Below are positions 47,796 through 56,991 of a stretch of DNA of 64,000 bases, in pieces. Source of the DNA: Myceligenerans salitolerans. GTDB taxonomy: Bacteria > Actinomycetota > Actinomycetes > Actinomycetales > Cellulomonadaceae. Position 1 is the first letter of the stretch. Every line of letters begins with the position of its first letter. The stretch covers positions 31,561 to 95,560 of the forward strand of contig NZ_JAFMPK010000028.1 of assembly GCF_017349295.1 (NCBI RefSeq), given 5' to 3'. The notes beneath the pieces were generated by a model, which did no database searches, was not told the DNA's origin, and worked only from the letters and a program-made list of their open reading frames with translations. Position numbers and translations under genes: made by a program.

Positions 47796-48688
47796 CGCGC
47801 CCCTGCTCCAGTCCGGACCGGCAGCGCCCCGGACTCCCGCCGGGACAGCGTCAGGCAGTTCAGCGCCTCCGCGACACCGTGCTGATCGATCGCACCGACG
47901 ACGTAATCGGCGGCGTCCTTGACCCTCTGGTCCGCATGCCCCATAGCGAAGGCGTGATGCACCTGGTGCAGCAGGGGAATGTCGTTGTGGCCGTCGCCGA
48001 TCGCGGCAGTGTCGTCCGGGTGGATACCCCACCGCAGCCGCAGCGCGTCCGCCTCGGTCGCCTTGGACAGGCCACGCTTGGTCACATCCAGCCAGTCGGG
48101 GCCGTTCGGCGTCGCCGTGCACCCGGTGCCCTCGATCTGCGGCGCGTACCGCGCGATCCCCGGCGCATGCACCACAGCGCGGGTCACATGCTCGGACCAC
48201 AACACCTTCTCGGCAACGACATGCTGGAGACCGTTCAACCGACCCTCCGGGAACGGCCGGTTCACCCGCCAACCGACCCCGACCTGCTCCACCGCCATCG
48301 ACACCTGCGGCGCCACAGCCATCGCCACGGTGAACGCCGCCCACGGGTCGAACACCCGGGTGTGCAGAATCTCGAACGGGTGACGACGGTTCCCGGTCAG
48401 TTCCCCGGTAACCGCACCGTTCGAGGCGATGAAGAAACTGCCCCTGACCAGCCGCAACTGCTCCGCGATCGGAAGAACACCCACCACAGACCGGCCCGTG
48501 CACGGGACCACCAAGATGCCCTTCGCGAGGGTCGCCGCCACGGCCCGCCGCGCTGGCTCCGGCACGACGTCCTCCCCTTCGCGAACGAGCGTGCCATCAA
48601 CATCGAGGAACGCCGCCTTCACCGGACGGGACGGAGGCGACATCGCCTGGCGGATAGTGGGATGCGTCTTGTTCATGCACTCCAACAT
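47792..48688 (-). CDS. HAD-superfamily phosphatase (Cof-type)
   Basis: The protein has 298 residues from the ATG at 48688; in-frame ATGs at 48676 and 48643 are alternatives. HAD motif I is AAFLDVDGTLV, motif II VVPCTGRS, motif III a Lys in VTKRGLSKATEADAL, and motif IV AIGDGHNDIPLL. A C2-type cap lies between II and III. These are cytosolic sugar-phosphate or nucleotide-type phosphatases with an Asp phosphoenzyme. It is the first gene of the island operon. All downstream genes to the degenerate P450 follow with overlaps or short gaps, so a small phosphorylated metabolite may feed the pathway (inference). Confidence 0.9.
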   Translation of the reverse strand: MLECMNKTHPTIRQAMSPPSRPVKAAFLDVDGTLVREGEDVVPEPARRAVAATLAKGILVVPCTGRSVVGVLPIAEQLRLVRGSFFIASNGAVTGELTGNRRHPFEILHTRVFDPWAAFTVAMAVAPQVSMAVEQVGVGWRVNRPFPEGRLNGLQHVVAEKVLWSEHVTRAVVHAPGIARYAPQIEGTGCTATPNGPDWLDVTKRGLSKATEADALRLRWGIHPDDTAAIGDGHNDIPLLHQVHHAFAMGHADQRVKDAADYVVGAIDQHGVAEALNCLTLSRRESGALPVRTGAGAR

Positions 48689-48725
48689 CCCGCCCGGCCC
48701 CTGTCGGCGGGAACGCCACTCTGGT

Positions 48726-48743
48726 TGTCAACCTGAGTGTCAA
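48726..48743 (-). promoter_or_regulatory. Tandem TTGACA boxes in the divergent promoter region
   Basis: On the minus strand TTGACA occurs twice, 12 bp apart, 38-61 bp upstream of the HAD gene start. Either could be a -35 element, or the direct repeat could be the operator of the divergent XRE-type regulator. No good -10 is seen at 17 bp. Confidence 0.35.
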
Positions 48744-48815
48744 TCTGGGCCTGATTGGGTTGGGCAGCGGGACGGACGTGCGAAATAATCGGCCGCAGTC
48801 CACGAGGGGGATGAC

Positions 48816-50206
48816 ATGGGAGCGACGCCGAACGAGTTGCTGCGGAGAGCCCGGTTGCGCCGTCCGTCACCTGCGACTCCGGGCAGGCCGATGAGTCGAG
48901 CAGAACTCGTCGAGGCCGTCAACGAGTACATCTGGGAGTCGACCGGGGGACACTCGGCCCTATCCGAGTCCGCCTATTCGAAGTACGAACGTGGCGTTGT
49001 GCGATGGCCCGGCGCGACGTACCGGGTCGCACTCCGGCAGGTGCTGGGTTGTCAATCTGACGCCGATCTGGGCTTTTGGCCGACGCCGCGAGGCAGACAC
49101 GCGAGTTTGGACCTGGACGCTCCGACAGTGCGTAATGAGGACGTGTTCAGCCTCCGCAACCTCGTCCCGCTCCCGTTGCAGTCAGAACAGGTCACGAGGC
49201 GCACGGCCCTTGGCGCCGCAGCAACCTCGATCTTGGCGCTGAGTGTCCCGGAAATCCTGGCCGGTAGGGACAACGCCAATGGCGAGCGCTACGGGATGAG
49301 TGATGTGGCCCGATTGCGTGGAGCGATAACCGGGTTCTCTCGTGGGGACCAGCGGCATGGAGGCGGCTACGGCCGCGAGATGGTCGCCCGGTACTTCCTC
49401 GATGACACACGGACGATGTTGAACGGAAGGTATGCGAACGACGCAACGCGCCGCGCAATGTTCTCGGCCGCGTCTGAACTCGCGTATCTGGTGGGTTGGA
49501 TGGCATTCGATGACGCGGATCATGCCGTGGCCAGGAAGTACTTCACCGTGTCGGTTCAGCTCGCCGACGAAGCGCGCGACCCCGCGATGGCCGGGCACAC
49601 CTTACGTGCCATGGCGCACCAGGCCGTCGAACTTGGTCAGACACGCGATGCCCTCGCCCTTGCCGAAGCCTCTGTCGAGGGTGATCGTTACCGGGCAGCG
49701 TGTCCCCGGGAACGATCCTTGTTCGGAGTCGTACATGGGCGAGCCCTGGCAGCAGCCGGGCTCGGCGGCGCTGCAGAGCCAGCCTGTTGCGGGCTGAGAA
49801 CGACCTGAGCGGTGCCCGGACCGATGAGGACGAACCGGGACGGGTGTTCTTCTTCTCTGAAGCATCACTCGCCCACGAAACAGGCCGGGCCTTGTACGCC
49901 GGCGGCGACCTCAAGGGTGCCAAGGCAGCTCTGAATCACAGCGCGCGAGTACGCGCCAGGCAGCCCTTTGCAAGGACACATGCGGTCACGCTCGGCTACC
50001 TCAGCGAAGTGCAGGCCGCGACCGGCAATTTGGATCAGGCGTGCGCGACATGGTCCGATGCGCTGGATGCGATGGCCGGGGTCCGCTCGGCTCGGGCGCG
50101 CCAGACCGTCACTACGATGCGGAGTGTGCTGGCGCACGGCCGAGCTGCGAGCCCTGAGATGGCCGAGCTGGACCAGCGAGCTGCCGCGTACCTCGCGAAA
50201 GCCTGA
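48816..50206 (+). pseudogene. XRE-type regulator with TPR-like C-terminus, frameshifted
   Basis: From the ATG at 48816 (GAGGGGG upstream) the N-terminus is the actinobacterial XRE-type domain: NELLRRARLRRPSPATPGRPMSRAEL and SAYSKYERGVVRWP. An alpha-helical repeat region of the TPR kind follows (ELAYLVGWMAFDDADHAVARKYF, TLRAMAHQAVELGQ). At about 49,775-49,785 the frame ends in a stop at 49808. The helical-repeat coding continues in the -1 frame (ASLLRAENDLSG to AAYLAKA, stop 50206). One lost base would explain it. It may be a real mutation, a sequencing error, or recoding. It is divergent from the P450 operon and is probably its regulator when intact. Confidence 0.75.
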
Positions 50207-50224
50207 CGTGAGCTGAGGAGACTG

Positions 50225-50716
50225 ATGGAACCGATCGAGATGATCCCCGTCGCACACGTGGTCGGCGGGCGGGTGGAACCGACCGACGACTTCTGGGGAG
50301 GGACCCGGTCGATCATTCGAATCGACGGCGACCAGTTCCCGACCGAAGCGACCAAGGGGCTGGAAGATTTCTCCCACCTTGAGATCGCATTCTCCTTCCA
50401 CCTGACTGACAAGACTGATCTGCACCCCGGCGCGCGTCGTCCGCGTAACAACCCTGACTGGCCCGAGGTTGGGATTTTCGGTCATCGCAACATGCGCCGC
50501 CTCAACTGGCTCGGGGTGAGCAGATGCCGGCTCATCGCCGTTGACGGCCTCGATCTGCATGTCGAGGATCTGGACGCGGTTGATGGGACCCCGGTGCTGG
50601 ACATCAAGCCGTGGTTCACCGAGTTCGGCCCGCGCGGACAGGTTCGGCAGGCGGCGTGGGTGGCGGAGATGCTCACCGACTACTTCGCCCAGGGCGCCGA
50701 CGCGCCATCGCGGTGA
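50225..50716 (+). CDS. TrmO/TsaA family protein (tRNA m6t6A-type methyltransferase-like)
   Basis: The protein has 163 residues, with GAGGAG upstream of the ATG. The UPF0066 beta-barrel is recognised by VAHVVGGRVEPTDD, SHLEIAFSFH, GIFGHRNMRRLNWLGVSRC (family 'GvFa.R.p.RPNpiGls') and LDAVDGTPVLDIKPWF. Family members methylate N6-threonylcarbamoyladenosine in tRNA using SAM. This copy departs from consensus at the R-P-N-P segment and may act on another substrate. It starts 18 bp after the frameshifted regulator and is probably cotranscribed with it. Confidence 0.85.
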   Translation: MEPIEMIPVAHVVGGRVEPTDDFWGGTRSIIRIDGDQFPTEATKGLEDFSHLEIAFSFHLTDKTDLHPGARRPRNNPDWPEVGIFGHRNMRRLNWLGVSRCRLIAVDGLDLHVEDLDAVDGTPVLDIKPWFTEFGPRGQVRQAAWVAEMLTDYFAQGADAPSR

Positions 50717-50738
50717 CCACGACATCAACGTTCGAGCT

Positions 50739-50763
50739 ATTGCGGCGGGTTCCCTTCCGTAAT
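50739..50763. promoter_or_regulatory. Inverted repeat operator, right copy
   Basis: ATTGCGG-N11-CCGTAAT differs by one base from perfect symmetry and from the copy at 42367-42391. It ends 19 bp before the WYL regulator ATG at 50783. The in-frame ATG at 50762 lies inside it, which argues against that upstream start. Confidence 0.65.
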
Positions 50764-50782
50764 GACTGGAATGATTGGGGGC

Positions 50783-51772
50783 ATGCTGGAGACCTCCGCC
50801 CGCCTGCTCGAACTGCTCTCGCTGCTCCAGCTCAGGCGTGACTGGACGAGTGTCGAACTGGCCGACCGGCTCGGCGTGAGCACCAGGACGGTGCGCGCCG
50901 ATGTCACCAGGCTTCGGTCGCTCGGCTATCCAGTCGATGCGCGTCCTGGCGTCGCGGGCGGGTATCGGCTGGCGGCCGGTACGGCGATGCCGCCGCTGTT
51001 GCTGGACGACGACGAGGCGGTGGCCGTCGCGGTCGGGTTGAGTACGGTCGCGACTCGCCGGCTGGGTGTGGAGGAGACCTCGCTGACGGCGCTGGCGAAG
51101 CTGGAGCAGGTGCTGCCTGCGCGGCTGCGTCGGCGTGTCGAGGCGGTGCGCGAGGCGACGAGTGTCGTTCCCGGGGCGGAGGCGGTGTTGGACCTCTCGG
51201 TGCTCGGTGTGGTCGCGGCCGCGGTCCGTGCCCATGAGCGGCTCCGGTTCGGGTACACGACGCACGGGGGCGCCGAATCGGTGCGCCTCACGGAGCCGCA
51301 GCGGTTGGTGAGCTGGGGGGCGCGCTGGTACCTGCTCGCGTGGGATCTGGACCGCGAGGACTGGCGTGTCTTTCGTGTCGACCGCATGGTTCCGCGTGCG
51401 CCGACGGGTGTGCGGTTCCGGCCGCGCGTGATCCCGGAGGACAAGGTCGTCGAGTACGTCGTCGGCCGGGTCACCAAGACGGCCTGGAGATATCGCGCCC
51501 GGCTGCTGGTGCATGCCCCCGCCGCGCACGTGGCCGCAAGGATTCATGCCCCGCTCGAGATCGAGGTGGTCGGCGAGTCCGCGTGCCGGGTCGAGCTGGG
51601 GTCGGACGATCCGGATCAGCTCGCGCTGTGGTTGACACAGCTCGGCGTGGACATCGAGGTCATCGAGGGGGACGAGCTCGCGGCGGCGTTCGACCGGCTC
51701 GCCGACAGATTCCGCCGCGCGGCGGGCAACGCGCCCGGGGACAGGCCGCCACCGGAGGGGCCGTGCTCTTGA
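50783..51772 (+). CDS. WYL-domain (YafY-type) transcriptional regulator
   Basis: The protein has 329 residues from the ATG at 50783. The winged HTH (about 1-60; MLETSARLLELLSLLQ, ADRLGVSTRTVRADV) is followed by a WYL domain (about 140-230) with RWYLLAWDLDREDWRVFRVDRM, and a WCX C-terminal extension (about 235-315). Ligands of WYL regulators are usually nucleotides or nucleic acids. In-frame ATGs at 50762 and 50771 are rejected because the upstream operator overlaps the first and because the truncated homolog shares this start. It is convergent with xseA, with 9 bp between. Confidence 0.93.
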   Translation: MLETSARLLELLSLLQLRRDWTSVELADRLGVSTRTVRADVTRLRSLGYPVDARPGVAGGYRLAAGTAMPPLLLDDDEAVAVAVGLSTVATRRLGVEETSLTALAKLEQVLPARLRRRVEAVREATSVVPGAEAVLDLSVLGVVAAAVRAHERLRFGYTTHGGAESVRLTEPQRLVSWGARWYLLAWDLDREDWRVFRVDRMVPRAPTGVRFRPRVIPEDKVVEYVVGRVTKTAWRYRARLLVHAPAAHVAARIHAPLEIEVVGESACRVELGSDDPDQLALWLTQLGVDIEVIEGDELAAAFDRLADRFRRAAGNAPGDRPPPEGPCS

Positions 51773-51781
51773 CCGGCTCGC

Positions 51782-53038
51782 TCAGTCCCCGACCGAGGTG
51801 ACCGCGGCACCGAGGTTGCCGTCGGCCAGGCGGATGTGGACGTCGTCCCCCACCGCGACGTCGCCGGGAGTGCGAACTACGTGACCGGCCGTGCGCTGGA
51901 CGACGGCGTAGCCCCGCTCCAGGGTCGACGCCGGTGACAGGGCGCGCACCTGCGCTTCGAGCCGGCCAATCTCGCCCGAGGCACCGAGCAGGAGCGCATT
52001 CAGCGCGTGACGTGCGTGCCCGACCGCTTGGACGACGTCGCGCTCGCGGGTCTCCAGCATGGTGTGCGGCGCGGCAAGGACGGGGCGGGAGCGGACACCG
52101 TCCAGCCCGTGCTGCTCCCGGTTCAGGATCGTCGTGATCGCGCCGCGGATCCGTTGTCGCGCCTGGGCCAGGCGTTGCCGTTCCTCCGAGACGTCGGGGA
52201 CGATGCACTTGGCGGCGTCGGTGGGCGTCGAGGCTCGGACATCGGCGACCAGATCGAGCAGCGGGGAGTCCGTCTCGTGACCGATGGCGCTCACGAGCGG
52301 CGTACGGCAGGCAGCCGCCACGCGGACGAGCGCTTCGTTCGAGAAGGGGAGCAGATCCTCCACGGAGCCCCCGCCGCGGGCCACGACGACGACGTCGACG
52401 TCGTCGCGGGCGTCGAGCTCCTGGATCGCCCGGCTCACCTCCGGTACGGCGCCCACGCCCTGCACGGCAACCTCGCGGATCTCGAACCGTACCTGTGGCC
52501 ACCGGGCGCGTGAGTTGACGACCACGTCATGCTCGGCCTTGGACTCACGACCACACACGAGTCCGACGACCCTTGGCAGAAACGGCAGCGGCCGCTTGCG
52601 GTCGAGGTCGAAAAGCCCTTCGGCGCCCAGGACGCGCTTGAGCTCCTCGATGCGGGCCAGCAGCTCGCCCACGCCCACGGCGCGGATGTCGTTGGCCTGC
52701 ATCTGCAGGGTGCCACGCTTCGTCCAGAACGTCGGCTTGGCGTGCACCACGACGTGATCCCCCTCGGCAGGTGCCTTCGCGAGGCGTGCCATGGCGCTGG
52801 AGAAGATGGTGACGGGCAGGGACACGTCGCGATCGGCGTCCCGCAGGGTGAGGAACTGCATGCCCGAGCCGGGCCGGGGGTTGAACTGAACGACCTGCCC
52901 CTCAACCCATACCGGCGGCATCCGGTCGATGTAGCCCTTGATCTTGTCCGACAGGACACGCACCGGCCACGGGCGGCTCGCGCTCGTGTCGAGAGCCTTC
53001 TCGGGAAGCGGCAGCTGGGCGGCGGTCTGGTCGGTCAC
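51782..53038 (-). CDS. xseA: Exodeoxyribonuclease VII large subunit
   Basis: The protein has 418 residues from the GTG at 53038. An N-terminal OB-fold (about 20-115; [28 protein letters not shown]) is followed by the catalytic XseA domain (about 135-350) with [23 protein letters not shown] and [27 protein letters not shown], and then the helical XseB-binding tail. The frame is open to 53653, but that part is antisense to ispH. It is divergent from ispH, a standard order. The expected downstream partner xseB has been displaced to 38264-38542. Confidence 0.96.
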   Translation of the reverse strand: MTDQTAAQLPLPEKALDTSASRPWPVRVLSDKIKGYIDRMPPVWVEGQVVQFNPRPGSGMQFLTLRDADRDVSLPVTIFSSAMARLAKAPAEGDHVVVHAKPTFWTKRGTLQMQANDIRAVGVGELLARIEELKRVLGAEGLFDLDRKRPLPFLPRVVGLVCGRESKAEHDVVVNSRARWPQVRFEIREVAVQGVGAVPEVSRAIQELDARDDVDVVVVARGGGSVEDLLPFSNEALVRVAAACRTPLVSAIGHETDSPLLDLVADVRASTPTDAAKCIVPDVSEERQRLAQARQRIRGAITTILNREQHGLDGVRSRPVLAAPHTMLETRERDVVQAVGHARHALNALLLGASGEIGRLEAQVRALSPASTLERGYAVVQRTAGHVVRTPGDVAVGDDVHIRLADGNLGAAVTSVGD

Positions 53039-53215
53039 GAGACCATCCTGCACGCAGTGGCTGACACGGTGCCCATCCGTACGCTGGTCGTCCACAGGGC
53101 CGGCGGGACGGAGGTGGCGGTGGCGTGGGGCCGCCGTGCGCATCGTGAGAAGGGTCGACGACGTCACAGAGGTCCCCGCCCCGGACCCCGTCGGACGGCC
53201 CATAGACTGGCAGAC

Positions 53216-54238
53216 GTGACTTCCGGAACGTCCACCCTGACCAAGCGCGTCCTCCTCGCAGCCCCCCGCGGGTACTGCGCGGGCGTCGACCGCGCCGTCG
53301 TCGCCGTCGAGAAGGCCCTGGAGACCTACGGGGCCCCGGTGTACGTGCGCAAGGAGATCGTGCACAACAAGTACGTGGTGGAGACCCTCAGCGAACGCGG
53401 GGCGATCTTCGTCAACGAGACCGACGAGGTGCCCGAGGGCGCCCGTCTGGTGTTCTCGGCCCACGGCGTCTCGCCGGCGGTGCGTGAGTCCGCGGCGGCT
53501 CGCAGCCTCGACACGATCGACGCCACCTGTCCCCTCGTGACCAAGGTGCACAAGGAGGCGGTTCGCTTTGCCAAGGACGACTACGACATCCTCCTGATCG
53601 GGCACACCGGCCACGAGGAGGTCGAGGGAACCGCCGGTGAGGCGCCCGACCACGTGCAGGTGGTCAACTCACCCGATGAGGTCGACCAGGTCACGGTCCG
53701 CGACCCGGACAAGGTCGTGTGGATCTCCCAGACCACCCTGTCCGTCGACGAGACCATGGAGACCGTTCGTCGGCTGCGAGAGAAGTTTCCTTCGTTGCAG
53801 GATCCGCCCAGCGACGACATCTGCTACGCCACGCAGAACCGTCAGGTCGCCGTGAAGAAGCTGTCGCCCGACTGCGACGTCGTGATCGTGGTGGGCTCGG
53901 CGAACTCGTCGAACTCCGTGCGGCTGGTCGAGGTCGCGCTTCAGGCGGGGGCGCGGTCCGCCTACCGCGTGGACCGGTCGACGGAGATCGACGAGGCGTG
54001 GCTGGAGGGAGCGACGACGATCGGCGTGACCTCTGGTGCCTCGGTCCCGGAGATCCTCGTGCGGGACGTCCTGACACTCCTGGAGCGGCGCGGGTTCGAC
54101 GACGTGCAGGAGGTGCGGACCGCGACCGAGGACCTGATGTTCTCCCTTCCGCGCGAACTGCGGGCAGGTCTCAAGGCAGCGGGTACGGACGACAAGCGCC
54201 CGCGCAAGGAGTCGCGCAAGCAGCTTCCGCTCGCGTGA
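53216..54238 (+). CDS. ispH: 4-hydroxy-3-methylbut-2-enyl diphosphate reductase
   Basis: The protein has 340 residues from the GTG at 53216. It performs the last step of the MEP pathway, making IPP and DMAPP. Iron-sulfur cysteines lie in [24 protein letters not shown] and [29 protein letters not shown] and [11 protein letters not shown] are further substrate-binding signatures. The upstream open frame (to 52529) is antisense to xseA and is not used. A basic tail ([16 protein letters not shown]) is longer than in E. coli, as is common in actinomycetes. Confidence 0.97.
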   Translation: MTSGTSTLTKRVLLAAPRGYCAGVDRAVVAVEKALETYGAPVYVRKEIVHNKYVVETLSERGAIFVNETDEVPEGARLVFSAHGVSPAVRESAAARSLDTIDATCPLVTKVHKEAVRFAKDDYDILLIGHTGHEEVEGTAGEAPDHVQVVNSPDEVDQVTVRDPDKVVWISQTTLSVDETMETVRRLREKFPSLQDPPSDDICYATQNRQVAVKKLSPDCDVVIVVGSANSSNSVRLVEVALQAGARSAYRVDRSTEIDEAWLEGATTIGVTSGASVPEILVRDVLTLLERRGFDDVQEVRTATEDLMFSLPRELRAGLKAAGTDDKRPRKESRKQLPLA

Positions 54239-54276
54239 CGGCGCGTCGGCCGTGAGGCGATACGCCGTCCGTCCGC

Positions 54277-55299
54277 TCAGGGGCGGCGCGATCGCAGTGC
54301 GGCCCATCCGGCCAGGAGCACGATCGTGAGCATGACGGTGTTGTGAAGGTACTTCGGGCCGGCCGCCACGTCCCCGAGCAGGGGAAAGTACGTGAACGCG
54401 AGACTTCCGCGGACCACGAGGAATGCCAGTGCGACCGCGGCGACGTGGCGGACGGTCCAGTCGTAGCGCCCGGCCGCGCAGAGGACGGCGAGTCCGGCCA
54501 GCACGATGGCGGCCACGCCGACGGCGAACCCCGCCCAGGTCTCCTCGGCGAGTCCGGCGGCGATCGCCGGTCCGAGGGCGACGATGAACGTCACCCGGAC
54601 GGGAAGGTGCCGTCGGGTCCTGGTGGGGAGACCGCGACGACCCGCACGGCGTCCGACGGCGATCGCGGTGGCGACCAGTGCGGCCACGACCAGGGCTGAG
54701 ACCGCGAGTTGGGTCGTGTCGGCCGACTGGGACTCCGGGTCGCTGATGATGAGTGCGGCGGCTGCGCCGTAGGCGAGGATCGCGGCCACCGTGCCGAACG
54801 GCCCCAGCCAGGGCTCGGTCGCCTTGTCGGGACGCCAGGCCTCGGCGAGTGCGACGGGTGCGCCGAAGCTGAAGATGATGTGCCCGGCGATGAAGTTGTA
54901 GGCGTTGTAGGCGCTCAGCCCGAGGCCGGGGACGAAGGTCGCTTCCCGGGTCTCCTCCCACCCCTCGTAGCCCTGGTAGTCGGTGGCGAAGAGAGCTTGG
55001 TCGATCAGGCAGGCCTCGGCGACGCCGAGCGCGGCGAACAGCAGCAGCATGGCGGGCCACCCGCCACTGGCGCGGCGGGCCAGGTCGCGCGCCAGGAGGG
55101 CGGGAGCCCCGTAGAGGGCGCCGAAGAAGACCAGCGCGAAAGCGATGCCACCGGGATCGCCGGTGTTGTCCCCGTAAGCGGCGAGAAGTTCGGCGCCGAT
55201 CCCGCACAGGGCCAGCAGGCCGAGGACGCGGAGCGGCTTCGAACGGTCCCTGTCCGTGAGGACCGACTCGACGGATCGGTCCCTGGGCGTGGTGTCCAC
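54277..55299 (-). CDS. Polytopic membrane protein, unknown
   Basis: The protein has 340 residues from the GTG at 55299, which begins one base after the rmuC stop (TGAGGTG), so it is coupled to rmuC. There are about nine to ten hydrophobic helices. A conserved-looking loop, DYQGYEGWEETREATFVPGLGLSAYNAYNF, lies between helices 3 and 4. I recognise no transporter or enzyme family. A CPBP-type protease was considered, but its EExxxR and HxxxN motifs are not visible. Confidence 0.7.
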   Translation of the reverse strand: MDTTPRDRSVESVLTDRDRSKPLRVLGLLALCGIGAELLAAYGDNTGDPGGIAFALVFFGALYGAPALLARDLARRASGGWPAMLLLFAALGVAEACLIDQALFATDYQGYEGWEETREATFVPGLGLSAYNAYNFIAGHIIFSFGAPVALAEAWRPDKATEPWLGPFGTVAAILAYGAAAALIISDPESQSADTTQLAVSALVVAALVATAIAVGRRAGRRGLPTRTRRHLPVRVTFIVALGPAIAAGLAEETWAGFAVGVAAIVLAGLAVLCAAGRYDWTVRHVAAVALAFLVVRGSLAFTYFPLLGDVAAGPKYLHNTVMLTIVLLAGWAALRSRRP

Positions 55300-55300
55300 C

Positions 55301-56863
55301 TCAGCGGCCGGCCGCCCGGGACTGGTTCGTTCTCTCCGCCTCGGCCAGGGCACGCTGGTCGTTCACGGCGAGTTCGGTGACCTCGACCTGCTGGATCATC
55401 ACGGTGTCGATCGCGTCCACGCCCGCAGGGCGATCCGGCTGCGCGGCGCCCGGGTGGCCAGCGGCGTCAGAGACCTTCCCGTCCGGACCGCCGCCGTCAC
55501 GTGCCGACTCGATCGCCACGACGCCGCCCTCGTCAGCCACGAGCAGCTCCGACTTGGTGATCGGCCGCGGGAACTCCTCGATCTCGCGAGGCTCCGCGAT
55601 CGCATCCTTCGGATCGACGACCTCGAGCGCGACCATCTTCCGCGCCGAGCTGAGCACATTGCGCTCCAGCGACCCGATGAGCTTGTTGTAGTCCTTCGTC
55701 GAGCTCTCGAGAGACCGGCCCATCTTGGTGATGTGGCCGGTCATCGTGACAAGCCGCGAATGCAGCTCCTTCCCGACCTGGTGCACCTTCGCCGCGTTCT
55801 CGGCCAGCGCTTCCTGTCGCCACGCGAAAGCGACGGTCCGCAGGAGCGCGATCAGCGTCATGGGTGTGGCGAGGATGACGTTCTTCCGCGCCGCGTACTC
55901 CAGCAGATCCGGCTGCTGCTCGACGGCGGCCGACAGAAACGCCTCGGCCGGGACGAACATGACCACGAACTCCGGCGCCGCGTCGAACTGGGCCCAGTAC
56001 TTCTTGCTCGCCAGTTCGTCCACGTGCTTGCGCATGTGCTTCACGTGCGCGTCGAGGAGCTGCTCGCGGCGATGCACGTCGTCGGTCTGCTGCGCCTCGA
56101 GGTAGCGGATGAAGGCCACCTTCGAGTCCACGACCACGTTCTTCGCGCCGGCCAGGTGGATCACCATGTCCGGTCGAAGCACGCCGGTGTCCGACGTGAG
56201 TTCGGCCTGCTCGGTGAAGTCGACCCGGTTGAGCATGCCCGCGGCCTCCACCGTGCGGCGGAGCTGCAGCTCACCCCACGCACCGCGCACCTCCGACGTG
56301 CGTAGCGCCGCAACCAGGTCGCTCGTCCCGCTGCGCAGTTTCGCCGACTCCTCCGCGACCTGACGAAGCTGCTCGGTGAGCTGGCCGTGACCCTGGGCCC
56401 GCGCCTTCTCCGCCTCCTCGACCTGGGCACGCACCTTGTCCATCACCTGGGACAGCGGATCGACCAAATTCTTGACGGCCTGTTCACGTTGGGCGAGCTG
56501 CTCCTCGTTCTTCACGGTCGCGGTGGAGAGCCGCTGCTCCGCCAGGGTGAGGAACTGCTGCGTGTTCGCCTCCAGGGCCTCGCCCGCGAGCAGCTTGAAC
56601 TGCTCGGCGGCCCGCTCCTGCTCGACGCGCGCGGCGGCGACCTGCTCGGCCGCACGATCCCGGGCCGCCTGGACGTCCGCCTCGGCACGCTCGCGGATCA
56701 TGACCGCCTCACGCTCCGCCGCATCGGCGAGAGCATGGAGCCGGGCGGACTCCAGCTCGGCGTCCCGCACCACCGCGGACGTCCGGGTGGCATGCCAGAG
56801 CCGGCCGACGACCACGCCGGCGGCGAGAGTGACGAGCGCCAGAAGGATCGAGCCGATGTCCAT
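55301..56863 (-). CDS. rmuC: DNA recombination protein RmuC
   Basis: The protein has 520 residues from the ATG at 56863. An N-terminal membrane anchor (about 5-22) is followed by a long coiled coil (about 30-180) and the RmuC nuclease-like core (about 190-420), including GAWGELQLRRTVEAAGM, VVVDSKVAFIRYLEA, APEFVVMFVPAEAFLSAA and NVILATPMTLIALLRTVAFAWRQE. RmuC limits inversions at short inverted repeats. A C-terminal extension of about 100 residues (ESARDGGGPDGKVSDAAGHP onward) is low-complexity and specific to this protein. It is first gene of a pair with the membrane protein. Confidence 0.93.
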   Translation of the reverse strand: MDIGSILLALVTLAAGVVVGRLWHATRTSAVVRDAELESARLHALADAAEREAVMIRERAEADVQAARDRAAEQVAAARVEQERAAEQFKLLAGEALEANTQQFLTLAEQRLSTATVKNEEQLAQREQAVKNLVDPLSQVMDKVRAQVEEAEKARAQGHGQLTEQLRQVAEESAKLRSGTSDLVAALRTSEVRGAWGELQLRRTVEAAGMLNRVDFTEQAELTSDTGVLRPDMVIHLAGAKNVVVDSKVAFIRYLEAQQTDDVHRREQLLDAHVKHMRKHVDELASKKYWAQFDAAPEFVVMFVPAEAFLSAAVEQQPDLLEYAARKNVILATPMTLIALLRTVAFAWRQEALAENAAKVHQVGKELHSRLVTMTGHITKMGRSLESSTKDYNKLIGSLERNVLSSARKMVALEVVDPKDAIAEPREIEEFPRPITKSELLVADEGGVVAIESARDGGGPDGKVSDAAGHPGAAQPDRPAGVDAIDTVMIQQVEVTELAVNDQRALAEAERTNQSRAAGR

Positions 56864-56991
56864 GTCGCCAAGGCTGCCACGAGAGACCGACACGACCACG
56901 CCGACCCGCCAGCCAGGTTCGATCTCACGTCGGAACGAGGTCATCCCCGCGGCGGATGCCCGGTGTCCGCCACTGCGTCTACGTTGTCGTC

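Noticed and set aside
52529..53215. An N-terminal extension of IspH
   Set aside because: It is antisense to xseA. The GTG at 53216 places the first Fe-S cysteine at the usual distance.
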